Both the position numbers and the translations under genes were made by a program. The notes under the pieces were generated by a model. The model did no database searches, was not told the DNA's origin, and was given only the letters and a program-made list of their open reading frames with translations. Shown one piece after another: positions 54,029-62,095 of a stretch of 64,000 bases of DNA (position 1 is its first letter; every line of letters begins with the position of its first letter). The stretch is from the NCBI GenBank assembly GCA_021108215.1, contig JAIORK010000026.1, positions 62,001 through 126,000 on the forward strand. The letters are read 5' to 3'. The DNA is from a bacterium. Lineage in GTDB: Bacteria; Oederibacteriota; JAAXVQ01; JAUVAV01.

Positions 54029-54559
54029 TTATTTGTTCGCGGTGCTCAACGGCTCGGATTTGAGCGTCATACTGCCGTAACCACCTTCTTTATCACAAGT
54101 CCGAACAGCATTCACCAGAAGTTTTCCACTCTTTGTACCAATTACCTCAATCTTTAATTTCCGTGTATAAACCATGGTTGATAATTGCTGCCACTTGGTG
54201 GCCCCGATAACTTTTAGCCCTTTAAATTTAAATTTGGTTTTATTAATCGCCGTCGGACAGACACGATGAGTCAGCGTCACGGTCACCCGGGAGGTAAAAA
54301 CATCCCCCGCGTGGTAGATAATCTTTTTCGATTTTTTATCCGTCTTGGCTGGCTCTTTTTCAGTTTTCTGGTCAATTTTGCCTACAATTACTTCCTGGTC
54401 CGCTGCAACTGCCTGCTTATTTTTATCCGCCTGATTTGACTGCGGCTGCTCTATAATCTCAAAATTAATCTCACAGGCCGTCGCCACGCCCTGAAAAAAA
54501 AGTACTACGCCTGCACTCATGATGAGTGTTCTTCGTATCTTCCATGAATTATCATTCAT
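54029..54559 (-). CDS. Small secreted protein of a NapH-like operon
   Basis: A 176-residue protein with an N-terminal signal region (IMSAGVVLFFQGVATACEINFEI), a Lys/Gln/Glu-rich insert of about 40 residues, and a beta-rich C-terminal domain: VFTSRVTVTLTHRVCPTAINKTKFKFKGLKVIG, then KLKIEVIGTKSGKLLVNAVRTCDKEGG. Three cysteines (CEI, VCP, TCD) could bind metal or form disulfides. I do not recall an assigned function; similar proteins beside ferredoxin genes exist. It lies 17 bases before the NapH-like gene and 11 after tetR, so it belongs to the same unit. Confidence 0.7.
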   Translation of the reverse strand: MNDNSWKIRRTLIMSAGVVLFFQGVATACEINFEIIEQPQSNQADKNKQAVAADQEVIVGKIDQKTEKEPAKTDKKSKKIIYHAGDVFTSRVTVTLTHRVCPTAINKTKFKFKGLKVIGATKWQQLSTMVYTRKLKIEVIGTKSGKLLVNAVRTCDKEGGYGSMTLKSEPLSTANK

Positions 54560-54570
54560 TTCTCCGCCTC

Positions 54571-55170
54571 CTAAATTGCGTCTTCCTTATTTTTTAGTAC
54601 CACTGCCAAACTTTGCCACAGTGCCTGTGCGGATTTTTTAATATCAAAACCGCATTTTGCCAGCCGCCATTTTCTGACCAGTAACCGCATTGGTCCCATA
54701 ATGAGGATCATCAAATGTTCTGCCGGCAAGTCAGCCCGGACAGTTCCTTGATCTTGTCCCTGCCGGATAATTTTCAATATCTTTTTTTCATTCGCCTGTT
54801 TCATCGCCAACACCTGCGCAGTTACTTTTTTTTCATTCTGAAAAATTTCTTCCGAAAATGTCACTGCCGCCAGCGCCGGGTGCCGGTCAAACATTTCTGC
54901 ATGACCACAAAATATGTTTTTCAACATGGCCGGAATATCTCCAGATTTGGTTGCGAGCTGTTCAAATATCTCCTGGTTATACTGACCAAACTGTTTCACT
55001 GTTGCCATCAGCATCCCGGTTTTATTCGTAAAATGCCGGTATATCGCCGGTTCGGATATTTCCAGGCATTGCGCAATATTTTTCATCGTAAGATGCTGAA
55101 TGCCCTGTTCCGCAATCAATTCAATCGCCGTTGTCATGATTTGTTGTTGCCGCAGAGTATAAATTAACAA
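54571..55170 (-). CDS. TetR/AcrR family transcriptional regulator
   Basis: A 199-residue regulator with an N-terminal helix-turn-helix: ELIAEQGIQHLTMKNIAQCLEISEPAIYRHFTNKTGML at about residues 17-54, followed by a helical ligand-binding half. The start is a TTG at 55170 with AGGTGG 5 bases upstream, giving the usual short N-terminal arm. A 24-bp perfect palindrome directly upstream (55184-55207) overlaps the expected transcription start, so it likely represses itself and the genes behind it (secreted protein, NapH-like ferredoxin, barrel). The ligand is unknown. Confidence 0.9.
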   Translation of the reverse strand: MLIYTLRQQQIMTTAIELIAEQGIQHLTMKNIAQCLEISEPAIYRHFTNKTGMLMATVKQFGQYNQEIFEQLATKSGDIPAMLKNIFCGHAEMFDRHPALAAVTFSEEIFQNEKKVTAQVLAMKQANEKKILKIIRQGQDQGTVRADLPAEHLMILIMGPMRLLVRKWRLAKCGFDIKKSAQALWQSLAVVLKNKEDAI

Positions 55171-55183
55171 ATGACCACCTCAC

Positions 55184-55207
55184 AAGTTAGTTATTATTAA
55201 CTAACTT
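55184..55207. promoter_or_regulatory. TetR operator palindrome
   Basis: Perfect inverted repeat AAGTTAGTTA - 4 bases - TAACTAACTT. It begins 3 bases after the -10 of the tetR promoter and ends 14 bases before the TTG start. Size and symmetry suit a TetR dimer. Confidence 0.75.
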
Positions 55208-55209
55208 TA

Positions 55210-55238
55210 AAGATACGCCTATCACCTCACGGTGTCAA
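55210..55238 (-). promoter_or_regulatory. Sigma70-type promoter of the tetR operon
   Basis: Minus-strand TTGACA (55233-55238), 17-base spacer, TATCTT (55210-55215). The operator lies at the start point. The rest of the space up to 55512 contains no clear gene; a weak plus-strand -10 (TATATG near 55390) may serve the next gene. Confidence 0.65.
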
Positions 55239-55512
55239 CACTATTTTTTTAATACCCTTAAAAAAAACGGCACACAGACATTTGAGGTGTCAAACCACAC
55301 AAGTATTAAAGCAAAAATAATTGACGATATTAACCCGCAAACACACTCAGCTGACGCCCATTGTGTTTGCGCTGGCACGACAACACATTATATGCTTAAA
55401 TACTTATTCACCAAAAATAACTTCCGGGGGAGGTGTTTGGTTGTAGGCGGGTTTGATTTCAGCTGTGTTTTTAAGTGGCTATAAAAGTATATAAAAAAAG
55501 GAGTCAACAAAA

Positions 55513-56412
55513 GTGAAAAACACTATTTCCAATCCAAACGATTACCTGAATTTTAAAAAAACTTTTTCAACTGCCGGAAAATATTTTATAGCACTCTCTT
55601 TGGTCGTCACACTCGCAAGCTGCTCTGCCGTCCCCATTTCACGCAAGGCCGAAGTCCAGTCAATCAAAAAAATCGGCATTGTGAGTCTTAGCGCCAACAC
55701 TTATATTTACAACTACAAAGCCGGACCAGCTTCAGACAAAAACCTTCATGAACTCCGGAAAAAAGCGCAAGAAATGAAAGAATATACTGGAAAAACAACT
55801 GATACAACCCAGGCCTCGATTGAACAAATTCTGATTAATTCCGACACAATCTATACCAACGCTTTAAAAGCCATCTCGCACTGGAATATCCTCCCCATTG
55901 ACCAAGTCAAAAAAATGCCTGCCTATCAGGCATCGTCAGGTGAAGCAACCGATGCGAAAGGTTTTGTCCCGGTCACCATATTGCCGGAGACCAAATATTT
56001 TGATTCATTCAGAAATTCACTTTATAAAGAAAAAAATCAAAAAACCTTCCAGGATCTGACCGAGCTTTGTAAGCAGCTGGATCTCGATGCTGTGATCGTC
56101 CTGCGAACGGTACTTGCCTATGAACCAAAGGGCCTGCAGCTCCTAGGCGGATTGGGGAACTTGCTTGCATCGAAAAAAACCAAAGCCGTCCCGGTTGCGG
56201 GCACTGCAATCTCGGTTGTCACCAAAGCGGGTACAAGTGCTGTTTATCGAGGCGTTCTTTTGGAATACAAGGGCACTGCGGTGCCTATGCTGCAGGGTGG
56301 TTTGGTAAACTTTACCGGCGATGATGCTGCGGCCATCAAATCTTATAATGAGGCCATACAGGCGAGTGCAACCGCACTCGCAGAGACCCTCAACAAAGAA
56401 TTAAGCGAGTAG
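55513..56412 (+). CDS. Lipoprotein of unknown function
   Basis: A 299-residue protein and the only clear plus-strand gene. It starts with GTG at 55513 behind an AAAGGAG ribosome site. A lipoprotein signal with lipobox LASC lies near residue 37 (YFIALSLVVTLASCSA), preceded by an unusually long N-terminal region. The mature part has SIKKIGIVSLSAN, a helical middle, LCKQLDLDAVIVLRT near residue 190 and a glycine-rich segment (LLGGLGNLLASKK). It has distant similarity in layout to 43488-44513. It is divergent from tetR, with an inverted-repeat terminator behind it. No function is assigned. Confidence 0.75.
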   Translation: MKNTISNPNDYLNFKKTFSTAGKYFIALSLVVTLASCSAVPISRKAEVQSIKKIGIVSLSANTYIYNYKAGPASDKNLHELRKKAQEMKEYTGKTTDTTQASIEQILINSDTIYTNALKAISHWNILPIDQVKKMPAYQASSGEATDAKGFVPVTILPETKYFDSFRNSLYKEKNQKTFQDLTELCKQLDLDAVIVLRTVLAYEPKGLQLLGGLGNLLASKKTKAVPVAGTAISVVTKAGTSAVYRGVLLEYKGTAVPMLQGGLVNFTGDDAAAIKSYNEAIQASATALAETLNKELSE

Positions 56413-56421
56413 AAATCCCAA

Positions 56422-56490
56422 AAACGGTGTTAGGGAATTTACCTTTTATCAGGAATCCCAAATTACCTAACACCGTTTCTTATTTTTTTT
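56422..56490. terminator. Bidirectional terminator between convergent genes
   Basis: AAACGGTGTTAGG (56422-56434) pairs perfectly with CCTAACACCGTTT (56466-56478), with a further inner GGGA/TCCC pairing, and has T-rich tails on both strands. It lies between the plus-strand lipoprotein gene and the minus-strand methyltransferase gene. Confidence 0.8.
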
Positions 56491-56560
56491 AGTGCACTCT
56501 ATTTCCCAGTCGCTGTCGGCCAAGTCATTCACCCAGAGTTACTAGGAGCACAATTTTCAA

Positions 56561-57385
56561 TCAATTTTGAGTGGTTTTGTTTTTTTCCAAAACAGCATAG
56601 AGTCCGTGGCAGGTCAAACGATTTAACACTGGTACGTTAGCCACCAAGCGCTCCAGACCCAACAACCAACTTTTGGGTAATACTCGCAAAAAAAATGTTG
56701 TCCTACGGTTGATGAGTACTGTGCCGCCTAGATAGCCTGCCTTTTTTAACACGACCCCCTTGGGTAAGATCAATTTTAAATCAGACAACGTGAACAGGAA
56801 TAAGTGATCCTCACCATCCGGGCCGAATTGTTTTTCTTCCAGAAATTTCCTGTCTTCACGGCGTTGCAATTGTCCAAAAGTCGGTAGGTGATTGCGAAAC
56901 ATCAAGGCATTGGGTGTGGTCACCCATAAGATACCGCCGGGTTTTAAAAACGCCAGCGCTTTTTCAATAAAATCCTCAGGATAGGCGCAATGCTCAATGA
57001 TCTCACCTAATACCACCACATCATAAAACCCCGGCAGGTCCTGCTTGTCAAAGCTGCCCTGCACCCATTGGATGTTTCCTTTTTCATACTTTTTCTCGGC
57101 ATAGGCCAGATAATCCGGATCAATATCCAGTGCGGTAACCCGAAAACCCGCTTCCGCCAGCAACAAACTCAAATTCCCCTGGGCGCAGCCAATATCCGCC
57201 ACCAAAATTTCTTCCGGTTTGGAAAAACGCGCGCGAAAAACCGCCAGTGTTTTATACAAACGATCCAAATAATTTAACCGGGCATGATGATAGACATCCG
57301 GGTTATCAATCTCACGTTTATCAAACTTTATCATCCGGTCAAATTGTTCAGGCAGTGCCTGTTTCAGTTGCTGTACTGTTTTCAA
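56561..57385 (-). CDS. Class I SAM-dependent methyltransferase
   Basis: A 274-residue protein. The Rossmann-type core has motif I VADIGCAQGNLSLLLAEAG at about residues 62-80, VTALDIDPDYLAYAEKK near 83-99, motif with VVVLGEIIEH near 124-133 and LKPGGILWVTTPN near 147-159. This is a UbiE/COQ5-like small-molecule methyltransferase fold with an N-terminal helical cap and a long, variable C-terminal part. The substrate cannot be read. It is convergent with the lipoprotein gene and 56 bases after the small barrel gene. Confidence 0.85.
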   Translation of the reverse strand: MKTVQQLKQALPEQFDRMIKFDKREIDNPDVYHHARLNYLDRLYKTLAVFRARFSKPEEILVADIGCAQGNLSLLLAEAGFRVTALDIDPDYLAYAEKKYEKGNIQWVQGSFDKQDLPGFYDVVVLGEIIEHCAYPEDFIEKALAFLKPGGILWVTTPNALMFRNHLPTFGQLQRREDRKFLEEKQFGPDGEDHLFLFTLSDLKLILPKGVVLKKAGYLGGTVLINRRTTFFLRVLPKSWLLGLERLVANVPVLNRLTCHGLYAVLEKNKTTQN

Positions 57386-57441
57386 AATACCTCCATAATT
57401 ATTTAGCTTCTCTTATGCGGATCACATAGCAAGGACGCTCT

Positions 57442-58206
57442 TTAGAACCTCAGGACAAAATACCCGGTCAGGCTTCCGGTTTTAATCGTCACATGCTCAA
57501 CATTTTCCGGATTGGAAAAATCCGACCAGCCGAATTGATAAATCAAATCCAATCCCCAACCGGCACTATCGCGATATTCAAGTTTTATTTTTCCCAACCA
57601 GGTTGGACCGGTTCCGGCGGTTTCATAATAAAAAAAATAGTCAAATTCTCCTTTGGGGACAACATGAGAAAGTTCCAGACGATCATTGGGCGCATAGACC
57701 AGATCAAGTTGAATCAACATATCCTTAGCGCGTAGTGCCTGCCAGTTGAACATTACTGAATAGCCTTGTTTCCGATACCGGGTAAACCGATAATTGGTCA
57801 ATCCATCATAGTGCTCCAGAGCATGATCGGAAAAACGCAAACCCACTCCCAACGATTTCCAAAACTGATACGATAGGATTGCTTCCGTTTTTTGCTGCCA
57901 TGCCCATCCGATCACATCCATCTGAATGGGATCAATCCCGGAGCCGTCCCAATCGCCACTCACATTCCAATCCGAGATCCCGCCATTGACCTCAACATAC
58001 CACGGACCTTCCAACCAATTAATTTTGGCTACTATCAAAGTACTTTGAATCATGGTATGACAAAAACCGTTTGCACCATCATCAATCATAGCCTTGGTAG
58101 TAAAATACTCCATACCGCCGCCAAAGTTGATTTCAGCGTGTGCAGCAACCGGGTGCGCAAACAAAAATCCAACACTACAAAATACGATCCAATACCATTT
58201 TTTCAA
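57442..58206 (-). CDS. Small predicted outer-membrane barrel protein
   Basis: The start is taken as TTG at 58206, whose TTGA overlaps the dprA stop and which has GGAG 9 bases upstream; it leads directly into a signal peptide (KKWYWIVFCSVGFLFAHPVAAHA). A longer frame to 58317 reads inside dprA and lacks a signal at its start. The 254-residue product has alternating amphipathic strands (WYVEVNGGISDWNV, GVGLRFSDHALEH, MLIQLDLVYAPN, GWGLDLIYQFGW) and ends TGYFVLRF, with terminal Phe for barrel insertion. No family is assigned. Confidence 0.7.
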   Translation of the reverse strand: MKKWYWIVFCSVGFLFAHPVAAHAEINFGGGMEYFTTKAMIDDGANGFCHTMIQSTLIVAKINWLEGPWYVEVNGGISDWNVSGDWDGSGIDPIQMDVIGWAWQQKTEAILSYQFWKSLGVGLRFSDHALEHYDGLTNYRFTRYRKQGYSVMFNWQALRAKDMLIQLDLVYAPNDRLELSHVVPKGEFDYFFYYETAGTGPTWLGKIKLEYRDSAGWGLDLIYQFGWSDFSNPENVEHVTIKTGSLTGYFVLRF

Positions 58207-59318
58207 TTTGCGTTTTCTCCAATCCAGTGGTAAATCTGTCCAGCCTCGCTCCGGATCCGGCCCTGTATTTCCAGGGTCAAAAGATCCAGCATAACCCGCT
58301 GGACCGGTTTTCGGCATGCCAATGCAATCTGGTCAACATGCATGCCGCCCTGACGCAAGCTGCCATAAATATCAGCCTGAAGGCCCTGCAATTTCAAATG
58401 AGAATGTGTGATTTTTGTGGTACGGATTGATGGGTCTGGTTTCCAATCCGGCAGCTCGGACAAAATATCTTCTACGGTTGTCACCAACTTAGCACCATCA
58501 CGTATCAAGGCATGGGTTCCCTTGGAAAGTGCAGAATGATACATACCTGGCACAGCAAAAACGTCGCGATTCTGTTCACCGGCCCAACGGGCTGTAATCA
58601 GTGACCCAGACGTCTCTCCCGCCTCCACCACCAGCACACCCCGTGCCAAACCGCTGATAAGACGGTTCCGTTGCGGGAAATGCGCCGGTAACGGCTGTAC
58701 GCCCAACCGAAATTCAGAAATGACTGCTCCATGTTCTGTGATTTGCTCGAAAAGTTTTTTATTAATCCGGGGATAAACCCGATCCAAACCATGCGCCACA
58801 ACTGCCAGCGTGCGGGCACCCTGCTTTAAAGCACTCTGATGCGCCACCGTATCAATCCCCATGGCCAGACCCGACACAATAGTCAGCCCTGCCCCGGCCA
58901 AGTTGCTGACAAGCTCCCGGGTTGAGACAATACCGTATCCTGTGGGTCTGCGGCTGCCTACCACAGCCAGCGCCTGTTTGTCCTCGGGCAGCAACGATCC
59001 GCGATAATAAAAAAATACGGGTGCGAAAGGGACCGCTTTTAAGAGACCGGGATAGTCCGCGTCCGCCAGAGTACAAATTTTGATACTCTGCCTTGTGCAG
59101 CGATGCTCTTCCTCTTTTGCCAGACCCTGCCAATCGGCCTTGGCAATGGAGGCTGCCAACCGGTTCCCGATTTTTTTCTGATCGGATAAAACCGAGCGGG
59201 CCTGTTCAAAAACCGCCTGCGGCGATCCGAAAGCCTCTGAGAGTTTATGGGACAGCACACTGCCAATTCCGGATATCAGGCTGAGTGCAATCCAAGCTGA
59301 GCGATCATTTTTTGACAT
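58203..59318 (-). CDS. dprA: DNA processing protein DprA
   Basis: A 371-residue protein with an N-terminal helix-hairpin-like domain (about 1-60, ISGIGSVLSHKL), the Rossmann-type DprA domain with VVGSRRPTGYG near 115-125, TIVSGLAMGIDTVAHQSALKQG near 147-168, FPQRNRLISGLARGVLVVEAGETSGSLITARWAGEQNRDVFAVPG near 214-258 in several parts, and a C-terminal winged helix (about 305-370, DQIALACRKPVQRV). DprA loads RecA on incoming single-stranded DNA in natural transformation. All family motifs are intact. It follows the FtsA-like gene by 2 bases. Confidence 0.95.
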   Translation of the reverse strand: MSKNDRSAWIALSLISGIGSVLSHKLSEAFGSPQAVFEQARSVLSDQKKIGNRLAASIAKADWQGLAKEEEHRCTRQSIKICTLADADYPGLLKAVPFAPVFFYYRGSLLPEDKQALAVVGSRRPTGYGIVSTRELVSNLAGAGLTIVSGLAMGIDTVAHQSALKQGARTLAVVAHGLDRVYPRINKKLFEQITEHGAVISEFRLGVQPLPAHFPQRNRLISGLARGVLVVEAGETSGSLITARWAGEQNRDVFAVPGMYHSALSKGTHALIRDGAKLVTTVEDILSELPDWKPDPSIRTTKITHSHLKLQGLQADIYGSLRQGGMHVDQIALACRKPVQRVMLDLLTLEIQGRIRSEAGQIYHWIGENAN

Positions 59319-59320
59319 TT

Positions 59321-61471
59321 TTATTTTCCAAAGGAAATTTCAACACGCGCACCGTCACGCAAAGGTGTGGTAAATGCAGCTTTTTGGCCATCCACCAAAA
59401 GTTGGATCGGCCCGGCATTTTTCGGCGGAACAATATCCACTCCATCCAATGCCTGCGAAAGAATAGGCGGCTCCGTATCGGTTTTTTCAATCACAATCTC
59501 CGCGAGGTCAGGCACTTGATCTTCATAACGCGCCGGTTGACCATTGAGATAAATCCGTCCCCCGCCTGTATCCAAAATGCGCGGCTTGCCATTCACCCTA
59601 ACGGTGATCTGACTGGGCTGGGGCAGCAATTCTCCCAAGTCACAAAGCCGAAAAACCGGCTGGTTCTTTTGCTCCCATTCAATCCGGTCATTGGGCCGGG
59701 GATAATAATCAGCTTGCACGTCATTACCATTGACCTTGATGACAATGGAATTGTTTTTTTGCATACTGTGCAATTCACCATTGAGTTTAAAACGAGTTTT
59801 TTCTTGCTTCGCCTTTTTTGTGTCCAACTCCGGCACTAGCTCAATAAGCGGCTTATGCGACTGCCAATCGAGTTCTGCTCTGTCACGAATGCGCGTATTG
59901 GCTGCCACGAGGTTTCCCTGGTCCGCGAGCTGGAGTTCAAGCTCCAGTGTGCCGCCATTCACTGTACACCAAAAAGGTCCTGAGGGGCGGGGTATCATCT
60001 CAGAATTTAAAATCACGTCCTCACCGTCAATTGCCTCGGCCATTTTGATGATCGTCCCCTCCTGTATCCCGGTATCCAAACCGACCGGTTCGTCCTGAAT
60101 AAATAATTTGGCCGGTTGACCCAAGCTGCCGGGCGCGGACATGAACTGCCCTGCCAGAGTGTAGGTAATCGCCGCTCCCGGACGGGCATGCAAACTCTTC
60201 ATTTCCCGGCCGGATGAGAGCAGGGCATCAAATACTGTTGGCTGGGATGTCAACGCCAGCAGCTGGACAGGTTGATCATTGACCTGAGCCGTCATAAAAC
60301 GCAGACCTTTGTCCTGAACAGCCAGCAATCCAATGCCCAACGGTGTGATGGCCTCAATACCGTGTAATGCCGTGGTTGGATTCTCCAGCCCTATGATGGT
60401 TTCCGGTCCACGGCTGCCTACTCGGTTTTCCTCAATCTCCAGGGTCTGTGCCACTTGCTCACCCAGCTGCGGGGTGGCGCTGCCGCCACCCACCATAATC
60501 ACAGCACGCGGTGCAGTACCATTGAGTTTAATAATTATCGAGGCAATGGATTCCGCCAGGCGCTTAATCGCCGGCAGCAAGGTTTCAATTATTTCTTCCG
60601 CACTGAATTGCAAGTCCTGATTCAAAATATTTTTAAAACAAATCGGCTTACCGTCTGCGGCCTGCAAACAACGTTTAACCTGTTCCGCCTCCTGAAACTC
60701 AAGTAGATAACGCTCGCAAAGTTTTTCTGTAATCTCATCCCCCGCTTGCGTGACCATGGCATAGGCAAAAACCGAGCCGTCGCGTGTAATCGCAATATCC
60801 GAGGTACCGGCACCCACATCCACCAGCGCTAAATTCATCCGTCTTAAATCCGGTGGAATGGTGGCCTCAATCGCAGCAATCGGCTCCAAGGTCAAACTTC
60901 GGGCACTTAAACCGGCTCGACGCAGTACCGCCATCAAGGCGTCCACCACCTGGCGGGGCAAAAAAGTCGCCAGCACTTCTACGGAAATTTCCCGTCCCTG
61001 ATGACCCACCAGGTCATCGAGAACCTCGCCATCCAAAGAAAATTTAACCACAGAAAAACCTACACAATGCAAATTATTCTTCGTACCGTGGACCTGTAAA
61101 GAGGTTTGTGCCGTGCGCGCGGCAGCCAACTCCAGTGCCAGTACATCAGCGCGTGTAATTTCTGTTGTGTGGGGTAATTTCCTTTTTTGTTCAGCTGATT
61201 CCGTCAGGAGGGCACGCCCGGCTGCCGCCACGGACGCTTCATGCAATGTAATCCCCAGCTCTGCTTCCAGCTCTGCTTTAACCCGGGCAACGACCTTGGC
61301 GACGGCTTCGACCTTGTGTACCTGGCCATCAAGCATGGCACGATCCGGATGCTCGAACACCCGAGCCGCTAAAACCTTAAGCCCCTTGTCTTTGGGTTTG
61401 ACCACCACACCGGCAACCTTGCGCGTTCCAATATCCAACACAAGAATGGGCTGGTGTTTTCCCAGGGTCAC
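59321..61471 (-). CDS. Large FtsA/PilM-like actin-fold ATPase
   Basis: A 716-residue protein; FtsA is usually about 400-440. Residues about 1-400 have the actin-like fold: ILVLDIGTRKVAGVV near 9-23 (phosphate 1), SVAAAGRALLT, TLEPIAAIEATI, LALVDVGAGTSDIAITRDG near 217-235 (phosphate 2), and AVIMVGGGSATPQLGEQVA near 325-343 (adenosine site). The C-terminal 300 residues have beta-rich parts with no family that I can name (ISYxL-like TYTLAGQF, VKVNGNDVQ, ITVRVNGKPRILDTGGGRIYLNG). It starts with GTG overlapping cheC by 4 bases. It could be a divergent cell-division or type IV pilus assembly ATPase; context with dprA, cheC and cheA does not decide. Confidence 0.78.
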   Translation of the reverse strand: MTLGKHQPILVLDIGTRKVAGVVVKPKDKGLKVLAARVFEHPDRAMLDGQVHKVEAVAKVVARVKAELEAELGITLHEASVAAAGRALLTESAEQKRKLPHTTEITRADVLALELAAARTAQTSLQVHGTKNNLHCVGFSVVKFSLDGEVLDDLVGHQGREISVEVLATFLPRQVVDALMAVLRRAGLSARSLTLEPIAAIEATIPPDLRRMNLALVDVGAGTSDIAITRDGSVFAYAMVTQAGDEITEKLCERYLLEFQEAEQVKRCLQAADGKPICFKNILNQDLQFSAEEIIETLLPAIKRLAESIASIIIKLNGTAPRAVIMVGGGSATPQLGEQVAQTLEIEENRVGSRGPETIIGLENPTTALHGIEAITPLGIGLLAVQDKGLRFMTAQVNDQPVQLLALTSQPTVFDALLSSGREMKSLHARPGAAITYTLAGQFMSAPGSLGQPAKLFIQDEPVGLDTGIQEGTIIKMAEAIDGEDVILNSEMIPRPSGPFWCTVNGGTLELELQLADQGNLVAANTRIRDRAELDWQSHKPLIELVPELDTKKAKQEKTRFKLNGELHSMQKNNSIVIKVNGNDVQADYYPRPNDRIEWEQKNQPVFRLCDLGELLPQPSQITVRVNGKPRILDTGGGRIYLNGQPARYEDQVPDLAEIVIEKTDTEPPILSQALDGVDIVPPKNAGPIQLLVDGQKAAFTTPLRDGARVEISFGK

Positions 61472-62082
61472 TGCGGCACCTGCGTCGCCCGCAGGATAAC
61501 ATCGAGAGAAACTTTGTCGGGCATTAAAAAGAAATAACCGTTAATGACACGGTTCGATTCCATAAACTCCGTTTCAATACAAATAACCTCAGTGTTGCTG
61601 GGAAACCCTTTGGAAAGTTCCGTAACCACCGCCTCGGCCATATCAAAAATGAGCTGGGGAACGGACTGTAACAGCAAAAGCCCTAAAAATTCCGTCAGTG
61701 CATTGAGGTAAGCGCCGGCCAGAATATTCCCAGCTTCTTTAATCGCCGAGTGCTCCAGCATGGTGAGAATCTGACGTTCCTCGGTATCTTGCTTGGTCAA
61801 AAGCCCGGCCATCTGCAACGCGCTTTTCCGCGGCAAAATCAACACAATCTTGGCTGAGACATCGCCCAACACATGCATGGTCACACCGGCAATGAGCGAT
61901 TGTGGGCCGCCTACCAAATCAACCACTTTGTTCAACGGCAAACAAAGAACTTTGGGAACCGTAATCATAATTTTTTTTTCAATCAGTTGGGACAATGCAG
62001 TTGCTGCATGACCCGCACCAATATTGCCAACCTCACGTACAGCATCCAACTGTATATCGGATAATGCGCGAATGTCAGGCAT
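61468..62082 (-). CDS. cheC: CheC family CheY-P phosphatase
   Basis: A 204-residue protein with both CheC active-site motifs exactly as in the family: Asp13-x3-Glu17-x2-Asn20-x22-Pro43 and Ser112-x3-Glu116-x2-Asn119-x22-Pro142, in REVGNIGAGHAATALS and KEAGNILAGAYLNAL. Both glutamate/asparagine pairs are therefore present, predicting an active CheY-phosphate phosphatase. It lies 13 bases after cheA and overlaps the FtsA-like gene, so it is part of a chemotaxis or motility unit. Confidence 0.95.
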   Translation of the reverse strand: MPDIRALSDIQLDAVREVGNIGAGHAATALSQLIEKKIMITVPKVLCLPLNKVVDLVGGPQSLIAGVTMHVLGDVSAKIVLILPRKSALQMAGLLTKQDTEERQILTMLEHSAIKEAGNILAGAYLNALTEFLGLLLLQSVPQLIFDMAEAVVTELSKGFPSNTEVICIETEFMESNRVINGYFFLMPDKVSLDVILRATQVPQ

Positions 62083-62095
62083 ACTCCCCCCCTAC

